Part shown: positions 46,019-57,473 of the stretch, one piece after another
How positions within the stretch are numbered: the stretch's first letter is position 1
Layout: every line of letters starts with the position of its first letter
Assembly (NCBI GenBank): GCA_038501625.1
Contig: JAZAYU010000201.1
Coordinates: 124,001 to 188,000 of the forward strand
From: Corbicula japonica
Lineage: Eukaryota; Mollusca; Bivalvia; Venerida; Cyrenidae
Reading direction: 5' to 3'
Length of the DNA stretch: 64,000 nucleotides
Translations under genes and position numbers: made by a program
Notes under the pieces: generated by a model
What the model was told of the DNA's origin: nothing
Seen by the model: only the letters and a program-made list of their open reading frames with translations
The model's database searches: none

Positions 46019-46088
46019 TATTTCAGCCAATCAGATCCTTGAGATTTGATACTGGTTTCCAATCTCAGTTTTATAACCTTCGACTCTG
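46019..46088. mobile_element. Foldback MITE (family A), right half only
   Basis: TTTCAGCCAATCAGATCCTT through GGTTTCCAATCTCAGTTTTA to TAACCTTCGACTC. The left arm is absent. Confidence 0.85.
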
Positions 46089-46099
46089 GTTTTATCTAG

Positions 46100-46600
46100 A
46101 CAATAGAATCTCCTAGAACCGGAGTAATTTTAAGAATCCCCTTGCATCGTTTTTGTCTCACTAATATGTTACACTTCTCAGAACCCTCTAGCACCGGAGC
46201 ACCGACTTCATTAAGCCTGTATTAGGCACTTTTTCAAATCCCGGCAGCTGTTTTTCTGGAAATTGTGTAGCACTTCTAAGAATCCGCTAGCAAATGTTCC
46301 ACTTAGCCCAAATCACCGGACCGATTTAAATCAGCGAGCAACTGCATCATTTAGTCAGTATGCAGAGTTTTCGAACTCCCTAGTACTTGCTTCATTACAA
46401 GAATCGCTAGCACTGGCTTTGTCTAGCCAAGATGCATGACTCCTCAGACTCCACCAGCAATCGCTTCCTGTAGCACTGCATCTGCTATGCAGTTCTCGGG
46501 TATCCTCAAAGACTGGCTTGAGTGGCTTCAGCATGTAAGTATTCAACATTTCTCTGAATCCACTAACATTGGCTTCATCTAGCCTGTATGAATGAACTAC
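46100..46600. repeat. Degenerate tandem repeat, units ~65-90 bp
   Basis: Diverged units repeatedly combine a GAATCCNCTAGCAC-like block with a GGCTTCATCTAGCC-like block. Examples are near 46106, 46183, 46277, 46373, 46410, 46445 and 46553. The region is bracketed by MITE copies at 46019 and 46622. Confidence 0.6.
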
Positions 46601-46621
46601 GTGATCCCGAAATACGGTCGT

Positions 46622-46767
46622 TAGGTTATAAAGCTGAGATTGGAAACCAGTCTCAAATCTCGAGCATCTGATTGGCTGAAATGGAGACTGGTCGCCATTT
46701 CAGCCAATCAGATGCTTGAGATTTGAGACTGGTTTCCATGCTCAGTTTTTTTTATAACTTTGGGCAC
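46622..46767. mobile_element. Foldback MITE (family A), nearly perfect palindrome
   Basis: GAGATTGGAAACCAGTCTCA, GAGCATCTGATTGGCTGAAA, then TGGTCGCCATTTCAGCCAAT and the mirrored outer arm. The left half is almost the exact inverse of the right, so this is among the youngest copies. Confidence 0.93.
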
Positions 46768-47296
46768 AGATTGATATTTCAAAGAGCACTTTACAGTCAC
46801 CATGTCGCAATGTTTAACGTTGTATCAACGGACAAAATGAGTTGACGACTTCAAGCGAATCCGGGCTAAAAGCTGACGAATCCACAAAGATCTGTTGTCG
46901 ACAAGAAACACTGCAGTCATTTTCAAAATGACGTAATGCATGACTTCAGCCAATTTTATGACTTGAAGTAGTCAGTATTCACGTATTTTCAGTCCTCGTC
47001 GATCTGCTTTCTTAAAACACTGTTGATATAAACCGAGAACAGATCATAAACCTACACAGGGACGCAACTACATGTGTATAGTTTGTAGATTACAAGCATT
47101 ACTTCCCTTCCATAGACAATACCAATCTAACATGAGACATCGACTTCAGATGTTTGTCGCTGCATGGACAGAAGGAGATACAACCTGTTTCTTAGAACTG
47201 CAGTTATTCAGAAAGATGGTTGTTTCGTCTTGTTGTTTTTTTCTTTACTGTAAGCATTGACCATCTTTGTAAACCGTTGACCACGATACATACAGT

Positions 47297-47442
47297 GCCC
47301 AAGGTTATAAAACTGAGCATGGAAATCAGTCTCAAATCTCAAGCATTTGATTGGCTGAAATGGCGACTAGTTGCCATTTCAGCCAATCAGATGCTTGAGA
47401 TTTGAGACTGGTTTCCAATCTCAGCTTTATAACCTTCAAGCC
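47297..47442. mobile_element. Foldback MITE (family A), full length
   Basis: GCCCAAGGTTATAAAACTGA at left, TCAGCTTTATAACCTTCAAG at right, with GATTGGCTGAAATGG / CCATTTCAGCCAATC flanking the centre. It represents the AAGGTTATAAAACTGA terminal subtype. Confidence 0.93.
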
Positions 47443-47861
47443 AGGTTTATTTGGGTAATACTGATTGGCGCTCGACCTGGAGCTAGGCGGTGTTTTCATA
47501 ACTATCCATGAACAGGATGAATCGAACCGAGCCTGCAATATTGTGATATTGATCGTGTTTATTGACTTTTAACTCTTTTTTTCTCATCTATTTGTAAACA
47601 TGCGAAGAATCTTGCCTTTCTTTCGATTGATAATGGTGAAGTTCTCCAACTGGGTTTTGTCAAGAGCTACCGAGAGAACCTATGTCTTTATTGAAGACTG
47701 TTCAATCTTTTAGCTTTGAACAATATATAATGGTTTGTTAACAAGGTGGCGATGCCTTAGACTGTGGTTGATATACCAACTATATAGTAATGTTTCTCAA
47801 GCTACTTTGCTTAAATGATTGAAATGAAATGTTGAGCTATGTGATTTACAATGATTTTTAT

Positions 47862-48197
47862 TGAAAACTAATTAGAGTTGATCACAGACGTTTTGGTCTC
47901 AACAAGTTTCTTTATACGCAACGACTTTCTATGGACTATATCTATGGGCTATCTACTGAGCAGCTTTTACTCTGTGGACGTAAGCCACTACCTTTATGTT
48001 GGAACTATGAAGTCCAACTGTATGGAGTTCCAACTCCTGTAAACTCTAAGAATCTTGACAACAGATTGTTCGATCTATGCTGCCTTCTCAGAGAAGCTGG
48101 GCTTCGTAAGAGACTACGGCAGCAGTCGAAGGAACCGTACACTGTATATCAGATTCTGCTATTTGTGTTACAACACTACTATTGTACTACGTACTAA
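47862..48197 (+). other. Unidentified 111-codon open frame
   Basis: An open frame without internal stop reads VDHRRFGLNKFLYTQRLSMD, then WNYEVQLYGVPTP and LDNRLFDLCCLLREAGLRKR, ending LQHYYCTTY. GC content is a little higher than around it and the text is protein-like, but no domain was recognised. It may be an exon, a small transposon ORF or chance. A 31-bp tandem duplication follows 50 bp downstream. Confidence 0.25.
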
Positions 48198-48248
48198 GTA
48201 ACCTCTCTGAGGAGCAAGCTCAAACAGAACCTTTCGCTAGCACAACTA

Positions 48249-48310
48249 TTGGCCTCGCTAACTAATTTAAGCCAGCCAGTTGGCCTCGCTATCTAACTTA
48301 AGCCAGCCAG
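48249..48310. repeat. 31-bp tandem duplication
   Basis: Two adjacent units, TTGGCCTCGCTAACTAATTT versus TTGGCCTCGCTATCTAACTT, each ending AAGCCAGCCAG, differ at two positions. Confidence 0.9.
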
Positions 48311-51264
48311 TGTTGTATTTTCACAACGTCTTAGTTGCTGTTAAACAACTTCTTGTTCTAAAAGTTGAATCCAGCCCCTTTATATTTACCTTATATTTGA
48401 CAATACAATGGTTACAAGCAATTATACAATTATACAATTTTATATAGGACCAAAACGTCTTCAAAACGTCTTAAAATCACAAATTCACTAAATGTTAAAA
48501 CTTTCACAAAATGACATTAACAATGAGATAAAGTGCGTAAATATTTATATTATAGAAAAGGGGGTTAAACGAATTTCGGATTATTTCTAAATCATTTTTA
48601 TAGCAATTTTTTTCGTTTGATGCTGCTTAATTTCGTGGTACCTTTCTATGTCGATTGTCGGGACAGTAAAACTCGCATATTGCGCATAACCACAGACACG
48701 GCACATAAGCACGGAATCGCCGGTTTTAAACTTTTTAGCAATCTAAAGCGGATAAGAAATAAACACGTACATGAACCACATGTTGCTTGGTCAGTGTATG
48801 TGTCGCAGCTGTTTCCGAGAACGAACATATAAACAAGAAAACTAGGGACGTATTTATACCTCCGTGCCGCGGCCTTCACCGTTGCTGTGTCTTTTCTCAC
48901 TGAGTGCGATTCTCACTGTCACCAACTAAAGTTCAAGCAACATACCACTTAACAACTTGGCTATTGTTTTTTCTATACTATTTTGACGCTTTTATAAGAA
49001 AACTGTGAACTGTTTTACAATCATAAAAGAATTTAGAATCTGCACAATATGAAGTACAATTTATATGGGTAAATGAAATACAGTTACGACCGCGCTAATG
49101 GAGCATACCATCATGTAACTGTAAAACTACTTTAAAAATGCAGGTAAAATCATTTGAAATTGCAGCTTACAAGCAGAAAAAGATGTATATTTGCAGAAAA
49201 TAATGTAAACAAATCAAACATACGCACGACTTGTGTATTATTTGTCATCCCTTTAACTTTTTACAAGACAAAATAAGGCCGTTAGCTAACTAGAATTGAT
49301 AGATATTCCTTTTATAGATCTGCTGGGGCTACGAAATATATGTTTTAAATTATTTTAGGCGTCACCACGCACAAATTTAGGCGCTACAGTATTTCTATTA
49401 CGTGCATAGACTAAAGATTTGAACAGTTTTCATCAAATGTCTATAACTACACAGAAATCTTGTGCATTTCTTGAGTAATTAAGAACACTATTAAATAAAT
49501 TTACACGCCTTTGGGAAAATGCTTTGACAATCTAAGAAGAAAACAGCATAATTTAAGAAATTGTAAGTATAACAACGAAATACTTGATAATTATAGTCTA
49601 ACGTCCGAATACAAATAATGGACGTAAGTATTATACGCATTTTGGAATGTTCATTTTTACCCCTAGTAACGTTTTAAAAGATATTTTTGACAAATTAACA
49701 TAAGAAAAATCTATAAGATGTCATTTTTATATGATAATTCAATTCAACTTCCTCTGTGGTGTCTTTTGACGAAGTTTTAAATTATTTAATGAACTAATTT
49801 TTTTCCTAAAATTTCCAAAATTAACGTATTTTTTCAAAAGGGGAGAGGCATAGTTAAAATGGTAAAAGCACAATAACTAAGTCGGTGATCCCCAAATTTT
49901 ATTCGCTTATTCAATTAGAATTGCTTTTCTCAAACTTTTTAAGCAAATAAAATCAAAAATTAAATTTGGGAATTTTTCACAATTTTGAAAAAAGTCGACA
50001 GAAAAAGGGCAAAACTCGACGTCATTTTTAACGCAAAAACGGCGTTTAACGGTACACAATGTTGTCAAAACTAGTCACATTATGTTAAATCTTATATCAC
50101 AGGAAAGGTATTTTCAGCGCCAATTCATCCGTGAAACAATAAATTAAACCAAAAACCCTAATTTTCAGACAGCCCCGAAAAAGTGTTCGGCGAGAGGCGT
50201 TGACGTCACTGCAGAAAACTGGCGTTGATAGCTAACTTTTAAGGTAAACATCTAAAAAACTATTGGATTATTCGAAAAACGGTTTGCGGATTCATGCTGG
50301 AATTATCGTCAATAAATACCATACCAAATTTCAAAAAGAAATTCGAAACTTTGCAAAGTGTCACGTTCCACCTTAAGACCGGGTCGGATGTTGCAATAAA
50401 CGAGTTGTAAATGTAAACTTAAGACCAGGTCGGTTTTTTTATTCGTAAAAATATCATTCAAAGTATACTGATAATAAACATTATTAATATAATTTAGCAA
50501 ACCTTTTAATTACCTTATCATTTTCTCACTTACTTGAAAACTGTACTCATCATGACCATACATGTAACTATATGGCATTTTAAGGATTATCTCTCCAGGT
50601 AAATTAAATGAAAGTGCAACCTTTAGGTAACTTAGTTCCGGCGGGGGGATTAACCATGTGTAACATGGCTCTTGTTATAAAAGAAGCGGACTTCTGATCG
50701 GTTCCTTAAAAGATGAGTGTGGTAGTTTTCTATTTCAGAAGATTTCAGACAGTCATTTGTTGTTGTTGTTATTGTTTTAGTATCACTGAACTGCTTACAT
50801 TGTTGATCTTTGTAACTTTTGTTACTCAGTGTACTAGTATAGTGCGTTAGACTATAATTTTCTACAAATTGCTTTTAGCAAGTTGTAAATTTATAATAAA
50901 GCGTTTATACATGTTCTTATCAGTTTTTTGTTTCCTTGATAAAAACAGTTTAAATTTTTTGCAAAAATCTCCTAGAACTGTAATATTTCCGCCAAACATC
51001 GACTTATGTCGTCACTAATTCGTTTTTTCCGAACGCCGATGTGTACGTTTCCGGTTGATACTATTTTTCGTAAAAGGAGTCGATTCTTTAGGCGTTTTCC
51101 GCGATTATGACGTCATTAATAACTAAATCAAATAATACAAAGTGCGAATATAAAATTGATGTAAAGTAAACAAATATTTTCATATCTAATACTCAAAATA
51201 AGTCTATAGACGAACAACACTTAGTAATGAATAGAGGTTATATGAAAGTGAGCAACGTATGAGT
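48311..51264. other. Non-coding stretch
   Basis: No supported gene or repeat. A TATAAATA on the minus strand at 48855-48862 lies beside a GC-richer patch (48865-48900), but nothing downstream supports a promoter call. Confidence 0.45.
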
Positions 51265-51335
51265 AATCCCCGTGGTGCAATGGTAACGCACAAGGCTCTT
51301 ATTTTGACGGACCCGGTTCAATCCTCGGGAGAGGA
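51265..51335 (+). other. tRNA-like sequence with perfect D-stem and B box
   Basis: GTGCAATGGTAACGCAC forms a clean D-arm and CCGGTTCAATCC matches the B box. The acceptor strands and anticodon arm do not pair, so a tRNA pseudogene or SINE head is favoured. Confidence 0.45.
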
Positions 51336-52531
51336 ACCTTTATTCCCCTTTTTTCTTCTTCTTGTTTTAAATTATTGTGAGGAAATTTTTTGAGAAAATA
51401 GTATAATCAATAGGTTTACAATTCGGAAACAATTGTTATTATTCTTCATCTTCATTTAGTAGCCATGAAAACTGAAATATTGTAATGATACTGACTCTTT
51501 TATAATACAGCAACAAAATCACGATATGAAACTAAAATAATTATGGAATCTGTACTTTCACTTAGGAAAATGTTGATTTTTTATTGTTTCTATAATTGAA
51601 CAGTAATTTTGTGATACTTGTCTTATAAAACTAATTTTATGTGTTTGCACGATGATTTTTTCATTTAAAAGAATGCTGTGGTTGCTATGGTTACAGTTGC
51701 TAAAATTACTTTTTTGAGGTTAAATTTTAACCAGCATAGCTAATTGCTTGCGTATTTCTTGTTTTTCAAAAAATTTGAGGGGGTATAAAAAATCACCATT
51801 CGTAAACCAAGCCCTTTGGTTTTTGTGGTTTTTAACCGTTTGGTCTGGGGCATAGGTACCTATTTTGTAGGCCAATAGATCGAAAACGAAGATAGTGAGG
51901 TGCTCTTTTTTTAATTATTTGATTCCGTACACATTGCAGATAATTTTAATGTATAACACAATAATTTTACTGCATTGAACATGCACCAAAATCACAGATA
52001 AAAACTTGCTTAATTTTTGCAGATAGGAAAAATGTGCATTTCCGGAAATGGGGTACACTTTAAAAAAGTCAATTTATCAAGTGTTAGAAATATATTCTAA
52101 ACATAATGCTTGTTTTTTCCTGTTCAGATATGACGTCCTTAAACAATAAGCCTTTATTTTACATAATTTTACAAGGTTTCAAAGAAATAGAGATGAATTT
52201 AGCTTCTAGTATGTTTGATTTTACAGCCCATTTTCCGAAACAGAGGGTCCCCTTCTAATATACTAAATTACTCGAGTTATGCATGGTAAATGTTTTTTAA
52301 AACTCAGGTTTAGATGTCTAAATGGATGTACTTGGACATGAAAACAAAAAAATCCCAATCTGCAAAAGTGCATATTACAGTCCTAAAACCTTAAAATAAA
52401 TATTGCTGTCTCAAAAAGAGGCATTCCTCTGAACCCTCTGGATTCGCATCTGGCTTGTTGATATGTTATCTGCCCATCGGAGAAAGTTTGGGATCAAATG
52501 AAGGTTAAGCCTTATTGCTACATCTAGGACT
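51336..52531. other. No feature seen
   Basis: AT-rich, non-coding. Confidence 0.5.
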
Positions 52532-52673
52532 GAAGGTTATAAAGCTGAGTTTGGAAACCAGTCTCAAATCTCAAGCATCTTATTGGCTGAAATGGCGAAC
52601 ATTCGCCATTTCAGCCAATCAGACGCTTGAGATTTGAGACTGGTTTCCATGCTCAGTTTTATAACCTTGGGCA
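52532..52673. mobile_element. Foldback MITE (family A), full length
   Basis: AAGGTTATAAAGCTGAG ... CTCAGTTTTATAACCTT termini. The centre AATGGCGAACATTCGCCATT is a perfect palindrome. One CCAAT arm is mutated (TTATTGGCT). Confidence 0.93.
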
Positions 52674-52851
52674 AAGATCTCGGGTTAGCTGACTATTGAC
52701 GATGTAGAAATTAGACCATTTGTGATTAGGTTGTCCGTCTTTTTGTCCGTTCGATCATTTACAGACGAGATGAAGACCCAATAATGATGACAAAGATCAG
52801 ACAATGGGAGATAGGCGGGTGAAGCAATACCCTAACAATCATGAATATGTC

Positions 52852-52970
52852 AAGTCAAGTCAAAGAATTTATTTGCATATTCAAAATGAACATTGCTAAA
52901 TAAAATGCATAACATTATGTATGGCATGTCGTGAAAATACATACATGACAAGAATGAAAGAAAAAAGTAT
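52852..52970 (-). mobile_element. LINE 3' end fragment with pentamer tail
   Basis: GTCAAGTCAAGTCAAAGAATTTATT on the plus strand reads as AAATAAATTC followed by TTGAC pentamers on the minus strand, as in the tails at 4440 and 34966. Only an untranslated 3' end is present. Confidence 0.5.
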
Positions 52971-53236
52971 GAGAAAACAAACAACAGAAATATTGAAAAT
53001 GTCAATAATTTGTCTTACCTATATTTATATGCTTAATCACATCTCGTTCCCTCGATGTCGTTGATCATAAAACTTGCATTTCTTCTTCTACCCCCGATCT
53101 GTTGTCAAAAATAGTATGGCAATTTACGGTTTAGACATTCGAAACGCCGAAAAATATTTCCGAATGTCAGATTCCCAGTATGGGCAAAATTGAAATCACT
53201 CACATAAGCGCTATTTGTGCAGAGTGACGACCGTCG

Positions 53237-53297
<61 letters not shown>

Positions 53298-53480
53298 TAA
53301 TAATAATAATAATAATAATATCTCTTTATTTTAAGAAGGTAACTCATTAAGACAAAACCTACGACAACAAAATTAATACTAACACATACAATATTTGCAA
53401 GTATAGAAGTTAGTCAAATGAAGAAATTGCTTATTTTCAATGAGGCCTTCCCGTACATGTACATATAGTCAGTGCCTCTA
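53237..53480 (-). mobile_element. LINE 3' end fragment with (TTA)n tail
   Basis: The (AAT)n tract at 53237-53320, with one GAT interruption, abuts TCTCTTTATTTTAAGAAGG, the same kind of reverse-complemented LINE terminus as at 21023 and 24834. No coding part remains. The tyrosine-rich minus-strand frame across the tract is an artefact. Confidence 0.55.
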
Positions 53481-53545
53481 TCATTAAATTATCGGTTACT
53501 TGGGTACTGTAATTAAGATCACGTTTATCAGAATAAGCCGCTTTG

Positions 53546-53620
53546 TGCCGGCTACATGTAGCTCAGTCGGTAGCGTGGTCGTTGTAACTTGGCCGAACGG
53601 TACTGGTTCGATGCCTAGTG
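53546..53620 (+). other. tRNA-like sequence
   Basis: GTAGCTCAGTCGGTAGCG matches an A box and CTGGTTCGATGCC a B box. The D-stem and anticodon arm are imperfect. It ends exactly where the TA-flanked TIR element begins (53621). Confidence 0.45.
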
Positions 53621-53880
53621 TACAGTACTGTGAACGTTTAAAGTTACAAAATTTGCGTGTATCGTGTGTCCGTCTAAAGTCTATCGCGCGTCCGTTTATC
53701 GTGTATCGTGCGTCCGTCTATCGTGCATCGTGCGTTTAATCGTCTAACGTGCATCGTGTAACGTGCATCCGTTTCTCCCATATGCAAATTTAATCATTCG
53801 TCGAATATTTTGATATCATTTTCATTTTTTTTAGAAATCTCTTACACGAAATATATCTATTGATAGTATCGGTATGTATA

Positions 53881-54106
53881 CTGAAAGGATAAAGAAACGC
53901 AGGGTAACAATTGGATAGGCAGGTTCGAAAGCTCATGCTCCACGACGGTTTACACTGAGGCAGTGGAGACAAGTTTTATTCACTTTCGACACATGTTAAG
54001 GTGTATCATGACCTAATAACTCAATACACAAAGTTTCACTTTATTTGGAGAACGCGTTCTTAATATATCGGAACAAATGTTACCCTGCGTTTCTTTATCC
54101 TTTCAG
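53881..54106. mobile_element. 226-bp MITE nested in the 2.45-kb element
   Basis: The CTGAAAGGATAAAGAAACGC start is mirrored exactly at the right. With the outer TATA the perfect inverted repeat is 33 bp (53877-53909 and 54078-54110). TA duplication is probable, but the exact ends are ambiguous because the match includes TATA. Confidence 0.85.
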
Positions 54107-54930
54107 TATATATACACAGTGTGTAACAGTCTACATTATTAAGGTTTGTATTTTGGACCACTCCCGTCAACAAAAACAACAAATGAAAACAAACACGGAA
54201 GTGAAAATGTTAAAATAAAATCGTAGATATTTTAGTGGAAAATATATTCTGGAAATTGTTAATTAAGCGTCGTTGTTTAGAACTTCTTCCCTTTTCAACA
54301 ATGACGCTGTTGTCATAGATCTTAAGCTGAAATGGAACTGGACTAGCGGATGAACTGAAACGATTTGACAGATAGGAAATGTCCTGGCACAGTGTTTATG
54401 AATTATTTGGTGCCTTGTATATAAAATCAAGGCATCTTATAAAGCTATGCAGTGAAGCCAGTGATAATCTTCTGGATCAACAAACAAACTGAAATTTCAA
54501 GAGCTGTGTGCCATTTGGGAACCATAATAACACACCACACCGGTTGAAAATGTGTCTTGACTGTTGACAATTTTTAAAAAAGGATGTTAAATAAATGAAG
54601 CAATTTTTCCATGACTCTGTCCCATATAATTCTTGTTCCTGGATCGTCATATCAAACAGATAATTCCATTATTTTATAAACCGGAGGAAAACATGTCAAA
54701 CAGTCTTGTGGTTACAAATTATTTATTATATAAAATGGTAACAGGATTTCTACTAAATACATTTTTGGGCAACATGCATTTCAAGATATTCACGAAGAAT
54801 TATCCAAGTACGTTTGAATATAAACATTATAAAAAACATGCCAGTAATTGTTTTCTCCTCTCCTCATGTTTTTATATTATTTTACAGGTTTTAAGGAATA
54901 AAAACAGGCTGATTACATTTACTGGGGCCA

Positions 54931-55345
54931 GAATCTAACAAAAATGACAAAAATCTTACCTGGGATATTTAAAACAACTAAATGTGAAAAAAAATTCAAA
55001 CGACTCTTGTCGCGACAAGTTATTTATCATAAAAATAATAAAATTGATATTGATATTGACAAATATTTTTCAGGCAAAATGTATTCCAACTCATTGGCAA
55101 AGAATGAGAAAAACATTTTAAGATACAAAATCTTTAATAAAAAACATTTGAAAACAATTAAATCATATATTATAGTTTTATACATGCCAGTAACTGTTTT
55201 CTCCTATCCTAATGACCAGAATCTAACAAAAATGACAAAAATCTTAACTGGGATATTTAAAAAGAAATCTCAAACGACTCTTGTCGCGACAAGTTATTTA
55301 TCATAAAAATAATAAAATTGATCTTGACAAATATTTTTAAGGAAA
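54931..55345. repeat. Direct repeat, ~130-bp copies
   Basis: 54931-55075 and 55219-55345 share AGAATCTAACAAAAATGACA, TGGGATATTTAAAA, CAAACGACTCTTGTCGCGAC and AAGTTATTTATCAT in order. A shorter shared stretch (CATGCCAGTAAT/CTGTTTTCTCCT) lies upstream of each. Confidence 0.85.
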
Positions 55346-56171
55346 GGTGGTCCTGACCAGTTTTATTTGATAACCCTTGATAATTCATTTACACTAATCA
55401 AAGAATATGTGTATGGATATTTTAGTGTGGTGCTTTTTGTATAATTCTACATGTTTAAAGAATAGGTTAGAGACTACTTAATAATAATTTCTATAGACTT
55501 AATTTGAAAGGTGAACCCCATTTGTGGAATGTTTTCAATGTTTTCCAAAGCGCTTAGGGATCCTTCTCCATTAAAGGTATGTTACTGAATGTCTACTTAA
55601 TTTTTTTTATCCGAATCAACTGCTCATCCAAAATTATGTCTCTTTCCATGCTCAGTCACTGCATGTTTTTTTTATTTATTCGTCAGTTTAAAACTATAAA
55701 AATTATCCATTACAGTCAGGAAAATGAATCATCCGTGTATCCAGGTACAGTTTGCTTGTGTAAATCCGAGTCTTTACTTAAATTGAATACGTTGTTGTTT
55801 AATTGACAGCAGTCAATTAATTGAAAAGAAGATTAATATATAAGTGAAACACACGTTCGTGGTACTAATTATACTTTGATTTTCACTGCGAAAAGATCAT
55901 TTTCGTTGAATTTAGATCGACGCACCGCCATTTGTATGTCAAAAAACGTGTATCGCATATCGTGCAACGTCTATCGTGCGTCTATCGTTTATGGTGCGTC
56001 CGTCTATCGTTTAACGTGCGTCCGTCTATCGTGTATCGTGCGTTTCGTTTGTAACCCAAAACGTTCACAGTACTGTATGCATTTTCATTTTAAGAGACTT
56101 GCGTTTATTTGGCCACCTCGTACTCAAGTTTCCAATTACTTAAGTTCTATCACTCGTTTGATGTTAGAATT

Positions 56172-56296
56172 GGGCCTAACACCGTAAAACGGAGTTTGAA
56201 ACCAGTATCAAAGCTCAAGCATCAGATTGGCTGAAACGAAGTCAGATGATTGAGAATTGGGACTGGTTTCCAGTTTCAGTTTTACGATCTTAGGCA
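56172..56296. mobile_element. Foldback MITE (family A), diverged
   Basis: GGGCCTAACACCGTAAAACG ... CAGTTTTACGATCTTAGGC. The left arm keeps CAGATTGGCTGAAA; the right CCAAT has been deleted. Confidence 0.75.
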
Positions 56297-57357
56297 TCGG
56301 AGCTTTGTTCGGATTTGCATAATGCCAAATATTACAGCGTATACCAATGTGCTTAATACCAACACAAACAGCTCCCTGAGAAGTATGTAATCGAATTAAG
56401 CTCTACAGGGTTTTACAGAGCATTTCGCCGTTATAAAATATGAACTGTCTCAAAATTAGCCCTTCCCGACTGATAATTTTCCTTATCTTTAGCGCTTGAT
56501 TAAAACATCGCTCAATCAAATATGACCTACATAGTTTTCTGTTGTATTGTATCCAAGATTATAAAACTTAAAACATATAAAAACCATATTATCCCTTCGA
56601 TAACATTAAAACGACCGACGTTTTAATGCAAGGACGTCCTCTTTTTAACCCAGTATGTCTAAGAATTAAAATTTCAAAACAAAATTAACCTACATAGCTT
56701 TTTATGGCGCTGTATCTACGTAGGGTAATTATTCTTATTAATCTGGTACAGCATATATATTTAGTTAAGTAAACGATCCCCGAAAGCCTGATAAGCACCT
56801 AAAATATTTTGTCGAATTCGTTTAAATAACTAAATGGTTAAAATTGAGCTACACTGTATATTGCCGTTTCCATCAGCTACCGTTAAAGCTGATGGGTAAA
56901 AAGCCAGCAAAATTGCCTAAAATGACGCAAATATAAAACATTTGCTTAAAAAAAACTGAATGTTGTTGATTTTCAAATAAGATTTTATAGGTTTCATGTA
57001 TTTCTATGCATACTACATGTAGTTCAGGCCTAGTGTTAAAATTTGCCGAAAGGACTTTTGCTACATGTAGTTCTTAATTTTCAAAAAACGTTGACTACCT
57101 AATATTTGATTAAGGTTATTTGTCCGATTTCATTTCATATCTTAGAAAGAAAACAAATATTATTGATTATAAATAGAACACTTTCTGCGAGTTTGAATGG
57201 AATTTGAAAGCTTAAGATAATTTAGATCACATTTGAGCTTTCGGGAATCTATCCGTTTTCGTGTTTAAATAACTAATAGATGTTTATGCAACTGCATAGT
57301 TTGATTTTCTTGCCGTTTATGTTTGATCTTTATGTTTTTGGTAATTAATGTAGTTTA
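56297..57357. other. No feature seen
   Basis: Non-coding. CTACATGTAGTTC occurs twice (57013-57025 and 57060-57073). Confidence 0.5.
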
Positions 57358-57473
57358 AGAGGTCGCGAAACAACGATGCGAGATAGCGAAAACACAATGC
57401 GAGGTCGCGTTTTCGTGTTCTCGCCCAAGAGGTTGAAAGTGCGAAACGGAAATGTCCCCAACGGAATTCCGTA
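57358..57473. mobile_element. Half copy of the CpG-rich foldback element
   Basis: Matches the right half of 21234-21553: GAGGTCGCGAAACAACGATG, TTTTCGTGTTCTCGCCCAAG, GAAAGTGCGAAAC and CCCCAACGGAATTCCGT. The left terminus is absent. Confidence 0.85.

Larger units (their letters stand above)
53623..56075. mobile_element. 2.45-kb non-autonomous element with TA-flanked 30-bp TIRs
   Basis: The left end CAGTACTGTGAACGTTT continues to GTTACAAA; the right end is its inverse. Counting the flanking TA, 27 of 30 positions match. TA on both sides and a CAGT start suit the Tc1/mariner superfamily. Subterminal minisatellite-like text (ATCGTGCGTCCGTCT) lies near both ends, at 53655-53775 and 55950-56045, in the same orientation. 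No transposase frame is present. The interior holds a nested 226-bp TIR element and a direct repeat. Confidence 0.75.

Noticed and set aside
48646..48900. TATA-containing promoter and 84-codon minus-strand frame
   Set aside because: TATAAATA in AT-rich DNA is expected by chance, and the frame has no recognisable content or splice support.
53105..53347. Tyrosine-rich minus-strand frame
   Set aside because: It is read through the (AAT)n microsatellite.
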